A DNA stretch of 64,000 nucleotides, taken from positions 1,871,334 through 1,935,333 of the forward strand of contig CM055100.1 in assembly GCA_029204225.1 (NCBI GenBank). Reading direction: 5' to 3'. This document shows positions 1 through 10,151 of the stretch, in pieces. A program made the position numbers and the translations under genes. The DNA is from Diphasiastrum complanatum. Its lineage: Eukaryota > Streptophyta > Lycopodiopsida > Lycopodiales > Lycopodiaceae. The notes beneath the pieces are model-generated. The model was given only the letters and a program-made list of their open reading frames with translations. It had not been told where the DNA came from and made no database searches. Every line of letters begins with the position of its first letter. Within the stretch, counting starts at the first letter, position 1.

Positions 1-810
1 TTGCTCTCTTTTCTTCTTATAACATTCATTTGCAAAATGACCTTTTATCCCACAATAAAAGCACTTGAACTTTGACTTATTGTTCTTAGTAGAAGAGGAA
101 GAGGAAGAGTGATCATCATGATCAAAGTTACCACCTTTGGACCATTTCCCTTTGCCTTTACCTTTGCCCTTGAATTTGCCTTTTGTGAAGAAAGCCTCTT
201 CACCTCCACCTTGCAAGGATGCACCATCAAGCTTTGATTGCAACCTATGTTCTTCAGCCAATAAGATTTCTTGCAAGTCAACCACACTTGGCAAGACTCT
301 TTGAATGGCAAAACTTTGCACAAGGTTAGCATGTTCATTTAGCAAACCATTCAACATAACTTGGACTATTTCACCATCTTTTATGTTCTCATCAATGCAT
401 GCTAAATCATCACTTAGGGACTTAACTCTCAAGATAAATGCATGAGCACTTTCACCCTCTCTTTGCCTACTAGAAAATATTTGTCTCCTTAGGGTCAATA
501 CCCTAGATGTGGACTTTGATTCAAAGAGCTTCTTTAAGGCATTCCATGCCTCACTTGCACTTTGACACTTTCCAACTTCCTTGAGAAGTTCATTTGTAAC
601 ATTCATTTTAATGATATGAAGAGCCCTTTTGGCCTTCTTATCAAACCTTTGTTGCTCTTGAAGTGTGAGAGGTCTCTCTTCAATTTCTGCAACTATGTCC
701 ATGAGTTCATTCAACTCAAGTAAGGACTCCATCCTCACTTTCCAAGTAGAGTAGTTTGATGAACTCAACCTTTCACTAGACTCTAGCATGATCCCACCAT
801 TGGAAGCCAT
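1..810 (-). CDS. Copia gag polyprotein N-terminus (partial, A1)
   Basis: The ATG at 810 opens a frame that stays open for 270 codons to the window edge, starting MASNGGIMLESS. It is colinear without indels with the first 270 residues of the 1342-codon ORF of copy A2. Domains in order: UBN2-type copia capsid region (residues about 1-190), a lysine/glycine-rich basic stretch (about 205-235), a serine-rich linker, and a CCHC zinc knuckle CFYCGIKGHFANEC at about 249-262 that would bind the element's RNA during particle assembly. The rest of pol is outside the window, so whether A1 carries the normal or the chimeric C-terminus cannot be seen. Confidence 0.88.
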   Translation of the reverse strand, partial: MASNGGIMLESSERLSSSNYSTWKVRMESLLELNELMDIVAEIEERPLTLQEQQRFDKKAKRALHIIKMNVTNELLKEVGKCQSASEAWNALKKLFESKSTSRVLTLRRQIFSSRQREGESAHAFILRVKSLSDDLACIDENIKDGEIVQVMLNGLLNEHANLVQSFAIQRVLPSVVDLQEILLAEEHRLQSKLDGASLQGGGEEAFFTKGKFKGKGKGKGKWSKGGNFDHDDHSSSSSSTKNNKSKFKCFYCGIKGHFANECYKKKREQ

Positions 811-1970
811 GATTCTAATGTTTCTTCAACTTTTAGGTTCTGTCCTAAAGCACTTAGCACTCACTTTTCTCTCAACAAATGATAGATAAAGAGATCTATG
901 AAGATTTAGGACCCTAAAACACTTCTATCTTGAACCTAGATGGTTTCCAAGCATAGAAAGGAAGATTGAAACACATGCAACACTTTGCACACACTAAGAA
1001 TGGATTACAAAATCAAACCAACCTGAACACACTCTTGCTTAAGCTCTCAAACTTTCCAGCAAGTGACCAAATCAAGTTATGGTGTGAAGAGTTACTTGCA
1101 TTCTTAGAAAATACCCAAAACTAGGATGCCAAGATTACCTAGTAATGAACAAACTTGATCAACATATGATCAACACACTAAGATATTGATTCAACCTGTA
1201 AAACCACATGTAAACCACACTTCTAAAAGTTTATAAACTCCAGCAAGTGATAAATACAAGATTTAGAGGTGAATGAATGAGCACACTTAGTGAATCACAA
1301 GACTAGCTTCACTATCTTGTCAAATCTTGGTGTTTAGATGTAGATCTAAGATCACTTCACATGAGAATGTTCCTCAACCTGTTAAGAACCTGAAAACACA
1401 TTTTCATAATGGTTAACACCTTCCAGCAAATGCTCCAATCAAATTACATAAGGAGAGTTACTTACATGCTCAACAAAGTACACCAAAATTTATGCCAAAA
1501 TTGATGACAATCTTTACAATATGCTCTTCACAATGGAGCTTACAATATGTTCACCCAAAAAAGGGGATCTTTCATCCAAATGGGAGCTTTGCTCAGCCTT
1601 TAGGAGAATTACAACTCACTCAAAAGAGCATTTGTCATCCACTTAAGGAGAAGTTTCATCCACTTAAGGAGAGTGTTCATCCAAGAATGGAGATTGTCAA
1701 CAATAGGATTGAAAAGAACATTGTTAGTATTGAATATGCACAAGCCTCACAATCACAAATGATTAGGTGTTATGATCTGATCCAAAATAGTTTCTTTTCA
1801 GCCTCTGATCTTCAATAGACCTGAAATATGCTTTTGATCCACAAGTTCAACTCACAAAACAAAGGTTAGTAAGATTTGATCAACAAAGCAATGCAAAATC
1901 ATGCTAGAACTTGATCAAACATCCAAATATCACCAAAAATGGAATACTTACTGTAAATAGAAGCCAACCA
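811..1970 (-). other. Long leader of copia A1
   Basis: About 1.16 kb of non-gag sequence lies between primer site and gag ATG, the same length as in A2. It holds three degenerate direct repeats and a short 21-bp-unit minisatellite, described under A2. A 108-codon ORF opposite to the element (plus strand, 1492-1818) runs through the minisatellite and is nearly identical to one in A2. Confidence 0.7.
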
Positions 1971-1982
1971 GCTCTGATACCA
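1971..1982 (-). other. Primer-binding site of A1
   Basis: On the minus strand this reads TGGTATCAGAGC directly after the LTR end (TTTTTTCACA). TGGTATCAGAGC is the usual plant copia primer site complementary to the 3' end of initiator tRNA-Met. Confidence 0.9.
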
Positions 1983-2638
1983 TGTGAAAAAATACAGATC
2001 CTAAGTGGATCTAAACTCCAAGATCATTGGCTTGAATGCTTGCACTCCAAACTACATAAGCTAGGAATTGGCAACACATTCTATGCTACCTAGAATGCAA
2101 AGAACTTGATCAAAAAGCATTTATCACAAATGGAAACTTCCATAAACATCAAGTGCGGCCCAAAATAGCATTATACAGTCCATAATACATCAGCCTATCA
2201 CTTTTGGAAAGCACCTAAGATCATACACAATAGCTTGAAGACAATACACACAACAATGCTCTCAATGGAGGAAGAAACAATGACAATGATCTATTGATCT
2301 CAATGAAGCATACAAAAGGTTTCTCCAACCTGTTCTCCACGACTTCCCTACTATTTATGGATGAGGAAGATGACTCTCTCTCCTCTCTCTAGAAGGTACT
2401 TGACCCTAGATATTCCCTATATAGGAAAAATAGCTAAAAATGGCTTATATGACCAAAATACATCAAAATGGTCTCATTTTGAAGGGTATGAAGTTTGACA
2501 CTTCATCATACTGAAAAAATACAGTAAATAAAAACATTGTGGCCTGGTTCACACGTGTGAAACTCCAGAACCAAAACTATTTACAATTTTAGCCAATTTA
2601 GGCCTCAAACTAGCTAGGAAATGTTGACAATTTTCACA
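1983..2638 (-). repeat. 5' LTR of copia A1
   Basis: This 656-bp LTR has TGTG...CACA ends and is almost identical to the 654-bp LTRs of A2 (one visible difference is an extra A near the inner end). It contains the palindrome TTCACACGTGTGAA at 2548-2561 and a GA-rich tract near 2375-2395. Confidence 0.9.
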
Positions 2639-2640
2639 AT

Positions 2641-4792
2641 TCATCTCATCCTTCTACTTCAAAGACCAAGAAGAAGAAAGTGAAGTGTTTCTTCTGTGGC
2701 AAGAAGAGGCACTATGTTGCCTATTGAATATTGGGGTGAAGCAATAAATTGTGCAAACTACTTGTGCAATACATTACCTCATAATGCAGTTGCTGGAAAA
2801 TCACCATATGAAGTCTTGTTTAAGAAGAAACCTAAGGTGGATCACCTTAGAGTTTTTGGATGTGCTTGCTTTGTTCATGTACCCTTGGAAACAAGGAGAA
2901 GAGATGATCCTAATTCTATCAAAGGGATCATGTTTGGATATTCATCCAACAAGAAAGCTTATAGAATCTATGCTCCCTCTACCTCAACTACAATTGAGAG
3001 TAGAGATGTTATATTTCATGAGGATCAAAAATACATTCTTGAGGAGGCCGAGTTCAAATATTCTCAAAAAGATACTCCAATCGTCACCCTTGAAGACTAT
3101 CATGGAGAGATGGGGCCGAGAATTGAGGAGGAGTCACCTCGAATCTTTTCACCAAAGAGGTCTCAAAGAGAAAGATCCGAGCCTAGGAGGATTACATATG
3201 AAGATAAAGGCAAGCAAGTGGAACTCAACTCCACTAATTGTGCTTATTTTATTTCACATGAGGAGCCAAAGGATGTATATGATGCACTCAATTTGAAGGA
3301 ATGGTTTCTTGCCATGAAGGAGGAATATGATGCTTTGATGGCCAACAAGACATGGGAGCTTGTGGATCTTCCATCCAACAAGCACACCATTGGTTGCAAG
3401 TGGGTTTTTCGAGTCAAGTATAATCAAGATGGCACAATCAACAAGTACAAGGCTAGGCTTTGTGCAAAGGGTTTTGCTCAAGTTTATGGACTTGATTATG
3501 AGGAGACTTTTGCTCCAGTTGCAAAGATGGTATCAATTAGAATCATAATTTCTATTGCATGTTTTTTCAATTGGCAAGTTTTTCAACTAGATGTCTCTAA
3601 TGCATTTTTAAATGGATATCTAGAAGAAGAGATTTATATGGATCAGCCTATTGGGTTCATCCATGACAAAGACAAAGTTTCCTTGCTCTTCAAAAGTCTA
3701 CATGGACTAAAGCAAGCTCCAAGGTCGTGGTATTCTCGACTTAACACCTTTCTTGAGTCACCAAGTTTTTAAACTTAGTAACTATGATCCTTCCTTGTAT
3801 GTCAAGTTTTATGATAGAGATATTGTCATCCTTCTTATTTATGTTGATGATATCATTCTAACAGGAAGTTGTATGAAGTTAGTTGAGGAGACCAAGGTTG
3901 CACTTGGAAAAGAGTTCAAGATGCAAGATCTTGGAAAGATTCACTACATATTAGGATTAGACATTGACTTTCTTAATGATAAAGCTTTTGTATGTCAATC
4001 CAAGTATGCTCTTTCAATGTTAAAATAGTTCAATATGTTAGATTGTAAGAGTATAGAAACTCCTATGGAGCAAATTGTAAAAGACCCTAACAAAGGTGAT
4101 GAAAGATCCTCGTGGACATCACTCTTTTTAGGAGTCTTATAAGCTCCCTAATTTGGCTCACAATAACTAGACCTGACATAAGTTTTAGTGTTCATAAGTT
4201 GAGCCAAGCTATGCAAAATCCTACTATTCATCATTGGAAAATGGCCAAGAGAGTGCTTAGATACATATCTTCAACTTTTGATTATGGTTTGTTGTATAAA
4301 AGTGAAGATCTTTCTATAGTTGGATATTCTGACTCAGATTTTGCAAGTGATAGAGTAGATCGAAAATCTACAAGTGCTTATGTCATATATCTTGGAGGAA
4401 ACTTGATATCTTGGCTTTCCAAAAAGCAAGATATTGTATCACTCTCATCTTATGAAGCTGAGTATAAAGCACTCACTAATACAACAAAGGAAGTGCTTTT
4501 TGCTAGTGGAGCTAAAGATAATCATGGAAGTGATCTACCTATGATCATGTGTGACAACATTTCGGCACAAGCCCTTGCCAACAATCCGATATTCCATGCA
4601 AAGAGCAAACACATCGAAGTTGCACATCACTTCGTGAGAGAGAAGCTCATTGGAGGGAAAATCTACTTGAAGCACATCGACACTTCATCTTGTATTGCAA
4701 ATTTGCTCACCAAACCTTTGAGCAAGAGTTCCTTCATTAAGCATAGAGCCAATCTTGGAGTAATACCAAGATCCATGTTCAAGTCAACATAG
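2641..4792 (+). pseudogene. Copia element C gag-pol remnant (zinc knuckle fused to integrase end, RT, RNase H)
   Basis: The reading begins in gag with a zinc knuckle (CFFCGKKRH, about 2687-2712), then jumps to the C-terminal integrase region (WGEAINCANYLCN, then the GYSSNKKAYRIY block), so protease and integrase core are deleted. The reverse transcriptase follows, with QLDVSNAFLNGYLEEEIYM and, after a frameshift near 3760, the catalytic YVDD box at about 3840-3851. A TAG at 4027-4029 and another frame break near 4110 precede RNase H (YSDSDFASDRVDRKSTS, then SLSSYEAEYKAL, LLTKPL), ending at 4792. Catalytic residues of RT and RNase H survive but the frame is broken at least three times. It is useful as an ordinary copia C-terminus to contrast with A2. 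Confidence 0.92.
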
Positions 4793-4800
4793 ATTGTTTT

Positions 4801-5500
4801 TAGGAGGAGTGTTGAAATTGAAAAATAGTCTATCTTGACTTTAGGCTTGCTACAAACTTTGTACTATGCAAATATGTTGTTTCATAAATGTAAATGCCAA
4901 ATTTGGCCTAGATAGAACTCGAGCTATATGGATTTGTCATATCTAGTTGATTGAATACAACTTGCATATAGATTATAGACTTAGAAATAGCATTAATATG
5001 GTTGTAGAAACTCGTGGCATATCGCATGCATTTATTGTAAGTGATCCATAGTGACATGCAAGGCATGCACAAAGTGAAATGGACACATGCATGATGATTT
5101 GTACAATTCTAGTTAGAACTAGGACACTTGGTAAAAGTAGGTAGAGATACATGCATGAGATGTGACAAATGTCACTTAGACTCTAGTTTTCACTTTAGAT
5201 GTGATTGAAAGGTGGATGGATGTGGTTCTACGTTGAGCTACCTCAAACTCCATAAATATGTGTAGCTATTCTCATAATTTTTTATGAAGAACCAAAGATT
5301 TGTAGCTATTCCATGCCATTTTGGATCTACACCATTTTTGCTTGAATATCTCACTCTCTTTCTCTCTCTAACTCGTGTTGAGGCTAATGCTCATACACTA
5401 AACTCTTGTACTTTTGCTCATTTGTAATTCAATGCTATCATTCTCTGATTCTTAGCATGCTAGATTGTGGTTAAGCCATAAGTTCTGTACTAGATCTTGC
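4801..5500 (+). repeat. Polypurine tract and 3' LTR of copia element C (right end approximate)
   Basis: The stop of the RNase H frame is followed by AGGAGGAG (4802-4809) and then TGTTGAAATTG at 4810, the usual polypurine-tract/LTR junction. The LTR continues through a promoter/leader-like AT-rich sequence and a CT-rich patch near 5350-5370. No second copy lies in the window, so the right boundary near 5500-5520 is an estimate. Confidence 0.7.
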
Positions 5501-5524
5501 TATTCAATCTAGAATCAGATTATT

Positions 5525-7575
5525 GTGCTAATCATAAAGCTTAATAAGATCCATCATACTTGTGAGAATTCTGAAAATTTTGTCAGTTTCATCAAGATCA
5601 CTATATTGACCGTCAAGATCACTTTGTGTTTCTTGAGGTCAAGTTGTGTTTCCCAACTTAGGAACTTTACAAAAGCTAAGTTTAAAATTAAATTGAGAGG
5701 CATTTTGTATTTTTACAATCTTACTATTTTTTAAAATCTTATAAAATGTAACCATATGTCTATTGAATAATTGTAATTGTTTTGAGTTTTTATGTTTTTT
5801 AGATTTTACTTTGATTTTTAGAAACTTCTTAAATTATAAATAATTCAACACAAAAACTATTTTGAATGGTTTTGTATTTTTCTGAATTTCACACAACCAG
5901 AATGTCTTTTATGTGTTTTTTTTTATAATGTTGTTTTAGATTATTAAAGCTAGATATTTTTGTGAAATTATATTGATTTATTATTTGAGTGGTTTTTATT
6001 AAAAAGTCAAAAAAAAAAAATTCTAGCATGCTGGATTGATTTTTGGGGCAAAAGGCATGTTATTTTTTTTGTTTTGCAAAAACACATTTTTGAACAAAGT
6101 TTGAAAAATCGCTAAATAGTTATTCCTTTTTAGGATTTTGACTTGTTTCAAATTTTTTTGCATTTTTTAGTTTTTAATTTCGAATTGATAAGTTCTATTG
6201 TGTCATTCTATTGCTTTCATTAAAGTGTTGTTGGTTTTCTATAAGGTTGGCTTGAAAGATTTTCATGAGATTGATCACAACGGGTTGAGTTGTTTAGTGT
6301 GGCCAAGAAGGTGCAAGTTCAATCGTGTGCTCCAAAATCTAAGGACTTGGCTTGGCCATATTTTTATGGAGTATCGCATATGACTACTTTTGTTGAGAAC
6401 CCTTAACAGATTCTAGAAGAAATTAGCTCCGATGCTCTTGCAGTACCATGAGTTAATTGAGGCCCCATGGTTTAAAAAAAGATTAGTTTTTCATGAGCAG
6501 GCTTTTGAGCTCAAGACAGAAACGAAAGGCAGCTACCCAGTGGTCTTAGACTCTAGCTTAGAGACTCTAGTCTTTGGATAGTCAAATCACAGATGGCACA
6601 TTGCCAAGTGCATGGCTCTAGTTTCAAAACGTATTTTGTCTTTCCTCTTGCTTCTTCTGAAGATTTACCAAGCTCCGAGTTCCCACTTTGAAGCAGATCA
6701 CACTATTGTGTAACGTCTATCATCAAACCAACCTGATCATTGATGGCTGGTGAATCGTGATAGCCCATGGCCCCATTGCCCATGGCCCATGAACTACTGT
6801 ACTGTCCCTTTGAAGTTTGAACAAATGCTGCATTGTCTAATTCTGTAGGGATGTGCAGGTCTAAGTGCTACCAGACAGTGGAGTCCACATCTTGATTGAT
6901 TTTGTTAGCTTTGGTGAGAAAGTAGCTGTGTCGTGAATCGGTGATCCTCAGGAGTCAGTAGCAGGACTTTAAAAAGGAACCTTATTACTGCTCACTGACT
7001 AATTCTCAGGCAGCAAACAAGCTTATTCAAATTTACTGGTACTCAGTTTTAATCTGGTAGATTTCTTCAGGGTAATCCCAGACTCTATTTCGGTTCAAGA
7101 CACTCCTGGTGCAAAATTGACATAGACATTGAAGTTGGAAAAATGAAACTTGTGCTCAGGTTTCTAGGGTAAAGAATCAAGATCCTCCATCATCTATAAC
7201 TTTCAAAATATATTCCATATGAATTGTGGGTGATGTACTATGTTATATATACTATCATCTATGTACTACAATTTATAAACAAGTGTCCAAGAGTCAACTG
7301 TGGATCTGTAGCCTAACAACCCCACCGTGAACTTGAATTGCGCCCTGCATCTCAGATCTGTGACGACGATGGCTGACTTTGTCTAGTACCTTCTAGGGAT
7401 GATTCCATGATCCATCCCTGTATGACCTAAGGTGGAGACGGACGATACAATATACTTATTGAGTCAAGCAAATACTTCGGCTCCTAGTACCTACTACCTA
7501 GTGATATACATTGTACAACGTAATTTGTAAAACACATAATTTCAACTTAGTACATTCTACTGCTTCCGGAATCGG
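5525..7575 (+). other. AT-rich intergenic sequence, no gene recognised
   Basis: Only short unsupported ORFs occur here. The stretch 5700-6180 is very T/A-rich with homopolymer runs. Around 6760-6790 there is a short cluster of CCCATGGCC-like repeats. No transposon domain, tRNA or splice-supported ORF was found. Confidence 0.6.
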
Positions 7576-7907
7576 GAGCGTGGATGTCTCCTCCTCCTTT
7601 CTCGATAAGTGATGTGCTTGCTGACTCTACTGAGAATGTGTTTGGTATGCTATTTAGCAGACAGCATGTATGCGATTTGTCTCACTTGTCACATGATTGT
7701 TTCAGTTTAGACTTTAGCATACCGAAGAAGCTACATTCTACCTTACACAGTTCTATCAGCTATTATCTATACATAATAGTATTATTATATATCTATATAG
7801 TCTCTTTAACAGCCGGGCATGACTGCTCGGCTAAATTCTGGGTTGAACCCAAAAACTCATGCTTGAGAGAATCTAGCTATCTTTCTTAAGGTTGGCTTAA
7901 ACTATAA

Positions 7908-7911
<4 letters not shown>

Positions 7912-7960
<49 letters not shown>
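7912..7960 (+). repeat. (CT)n microsatellite
   Basis: About 24 CT dinucleotides with one G interruption at 7955. It lies about 260 bp upstream of the RGF-like start codon, where it could sit in the promoter or 5' UTR as a pyrimidine patch. Confidence 0.95.
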
Positions 7961-7962
<2 letters not shown>

Positions 7963-8221
7963 AGCATGAAGCAAGACATGGAAACATTTCTGGTGTGATC
8001 AAATCGGAACGGGATCTCCCTCTCGAATGTTCAAGATCGTTGAAGTGCGATTTATCCTCTCTCTCTGGTCAATCGCTGAACCCAAAATAGTACATCACAT
8101 ATGGTCGAAAAACTATTCTTGTATGGATCAAAGATCTAGCCCCAGCGTAAGTGCCTATCTTGAAACGCCATACTCAAATGTGGACGTAGACGTCGAAGGA
8201 AGCTGCAGCTGAGTCGAAGTC

Positions 8222-9014
8222 ATGGTTCAGAAAGCTGGGGCAAGGATTCTTCTGCTCCTTGTGCTGCTTACTGCATCGGCTCTGGTAGGCGTTTGCCTGC
8301 TCTTAAGAAACAAGACATCCATCCAACTCTCACAAGGTATTCTCCCTAATAACGATTTAGCGATAGCCAGCAGAGCATGCGTTTTGTTCATGCTGATTTT
8401 TGGAGGCAACCCATATAGATTAACAGCATACTTGCTTTTCAGGAATATCAGATCATTCTTCTGAAGACATCAACATGAAACTGCAAGGTGACCATTTAGC
8501 TCAGTTTGAGCTGAATAACGGAGTTTTTGCTCCAAGAAAGGTAGGCTTCTCACCCATATACCGTGCAATTAAGTAATTTGCAGTGCTAGCTAGCTCGTCT
8601 GTGTGTGCGCGTGATTGCGTGCGAGAGAGAGAGAGAGCATTACTAAATGAATAAATTTGACAGATCTCATACCAACACAGGCAGAACTTACCACGGAACT
8701 CTTTTAGACTGAGGAGCTTTTTGTGGGAAATAGTCACAAAGAGGAGATCAGTTCATCAGGCAGCAACCAGAAGACATGGAAGCAAGCAGATCATCTGGGC
8801 CCCAAGGCTTCTGCTTTCTGAAACTGCCGAAAGCTCAACTGGAGTTCCTCACTCGTCTACACCTATAAAATCAGAAAAGCTATCTTCTACCATTAAGCAT
8901 GACATGAGAACCAAATTCAGGGGTTATCGTCAGAGGCCAGATACTGGAATAAATGATCCACTGTTTCATGTAGACTACTCAGACCCTACACCACACCCTC
9001 CCCGCAGCCATTAG
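8222..9014 (+). CDS. RGF: RGF/GOLVEN/CLEL-type secreted peptide precursor, three exons
   Basis: Inferred splicing is 8222-8336, 8443-8540 and 8664-9014, giving 187 residues. Every intron is GT-AG (GTATTC...TTTTCAG; GTAGGC...TGACAG) and the phases agree (1, then 0). The start ATG gives an N-terminal signal peptide: basic MVQKAGAR, then a leucine-rich core to about residue 28. The middle is variable and hydrophilic, with dibasic sites (KRR, TRRHG). The last 13 residues are DYSDPTPHPPRSH, 8 of 13 identical to the RGF1 peptide as I know it, including the Asp-Tyr sulphation signal, the prolines and PPR. RGF peptides are secreted, Tyr-sulphated and Pro-hydroxylated ligands of LRR receptor kinases acting in root meristem and gravitropic growth. 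Intron 2 holds a short (GA)8 tract. A 61-codon ORF (8027-8212) just upstream could be a uORF. The splice model is inferred, without transcript support. Confidence 0.85.
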
Positions 9015-10035
9015 CTGCCTATCTGCTGATTCAATGAGCTTTGGATGCTTGTTTAGTAAGCGGGAAAGTTGTAGCTACGTTGACCAGAAATTAACCAAGT
9101 TTTCCTCATGACTAATACTTCACAGATCTTGCAACCGATATGGCTGGTGTGCTTTACTGGGAGGAAAGATGATCATTTAAGGGCAAGCCTGCTGCTTGCT
9201 AACTAGTCTTCACAAACATGCATGAAGCAAACAAACTGCAAACAGACCAGAAATGCATGGGTAATCAACCTTGGTTTTGTACAAGTTATACAAATGTTTG
9301 TGGCTACTCCATTCATAACGAAAGATCATCAGATCAGTGTCCGTAAGTAAATCCATCACAGTTTTGATTAACCAAACTTTGAACATTTCTTCTTGCGAAG
9401 GTTAGATCTTAATGTGTTCTCTTGCTTTAAGAGTTGCCACTGAACAAGCTCAACTACCTGGAAAAGATATAGACAAAGTGACAAGATCCTACTTCATGAT
9501 GTAGGATTCTTGTGAGTGTGTAAGAGATAGGAGAAAGAGCTCCACTTTTAGTCATTCGTGATGCTCAAGTATGCTAATGCTTGAGACTTGTCATATTTTG
9601 TTTTCTTCTGAAGGAAATTATCGCATGTGAGGATTTTTACCATGGTTGCCAAATGTGTTTGGATTGTCAGACAAGCAAGTTTACTGTTTTTTGATGCGCT
9701 TTATACATTGGTGGTTTCTATCCTTTTAATAACCTTTCATGTCTGATTGTGCTTGAGTGAAATTTAAACACCAAACTCCGAGGTGAGGAAAAGAGTCTAC
9801 AACTAAAAAAAATTTCAATGGGTAATCTCTATCTTGACTTGGAGTTTGTTAAATCTTGAATAGAGTTTTTATCTTGAAAAGGGACTATATGTATACATAC
9901 TCTTTAGTCAATACACATATTCTGCTTTCCAAGCATGCCAAGTTTAATATTCAAAGGTGTCTTTCCAAGCAATCTCACATTTACATTTCAATTTGTTGTT
10001 TTGGTATCACGTACAAGCATTCAAAATTCATCTAC
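9015..10035 (+). other. 3' flank of the RGF-like gene, no further gene seen
   Basis: Non-repetitive AT-rich sequence with no supported ORF. The 3' UTR and polyadenylation site of the RGF-like gene should be in its first few hundred bases but cannot be placed by eye. Confidence 0.55.
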
Positions 10036-10151
10036 CATTAGGTTTTATGACCTAACACTGTTGGCTCAGTTGGTTAGCTTGACATCCAACGTTTCTTTGG
10101 TCCTAGGTTTTGAGCCTCCCCTTGGAAACCAAGAAGCATTAGGTTTTATGA
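10036..10151 (+). mobile_element. Short tRNA-derived retroelement (mini-SINE or tRNA retropseudogene) with target-site duplication
   Basis: An 86-bp sequence (10051-10136) is flanked by perfect 15-bp direct repeats CATTAGGTTTTATGA (10036-10050 and 10137-10151). Inside are an RNA polymerase III A box TGGCTCAGTTGG (10062-10073) and a degenerate B box GGTTTTGAGCC (10106-10116), spaced as in a tRNA gene, and the 3' end is A-rich. Long perfect repeats around a tRNA-like body are what LINE-driven retroposition leaves. The body is diverged from a functional tRNA, with TT in place of CG in the B box. Confidence 0.75.

Larger units (their letters stand above)
1..2638 (-). mobile_element. Ty1/copia LTR retrotransposon family A, copy A1 (5' half, runs off left edge)
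   Basis: Read on the minus strand this is LTR (2638-1983), tRNA-Met-type primer site (1982-1971), a leader of about 1.17 kb, then the gag reading frame from 810 to the window edge. The whole stretch is the reverse complement of 39451-42086 (copy A2), with no length change across gag and nearly no differences by eye. The LTR outer edge reads TGTGAAAATTG on the minus strand. The 5 bases outside it (2639-2643, attca) would be one target-site duplication; its partner is off-window. The flank at 2641 reads as gag zinc-knuckle sequence of copia element C, so A1 probably landed inside that older element. Confidence 0.9.

Noticed and set aside
1911-2093. 60-residue plus-strand ORF in the A1 LTR
   Set aside because: It spans the primer site and LTR antisense to the element and has no counterpart protein; chance ORF.
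2751-3296. 181-residue ORF overlapping copia C pol
   Set aside because: A +1-frame shadow of the integrase/RT reading, which has the recognisable motifs.
10051-10136. Functional tRNA gene
   Set aside because: A and B boxes are present but the B box is degenerate, a cloverleaf cannot be completed by eye, and the perfect 15-bp flanking repeats indicate a retroposed copy.
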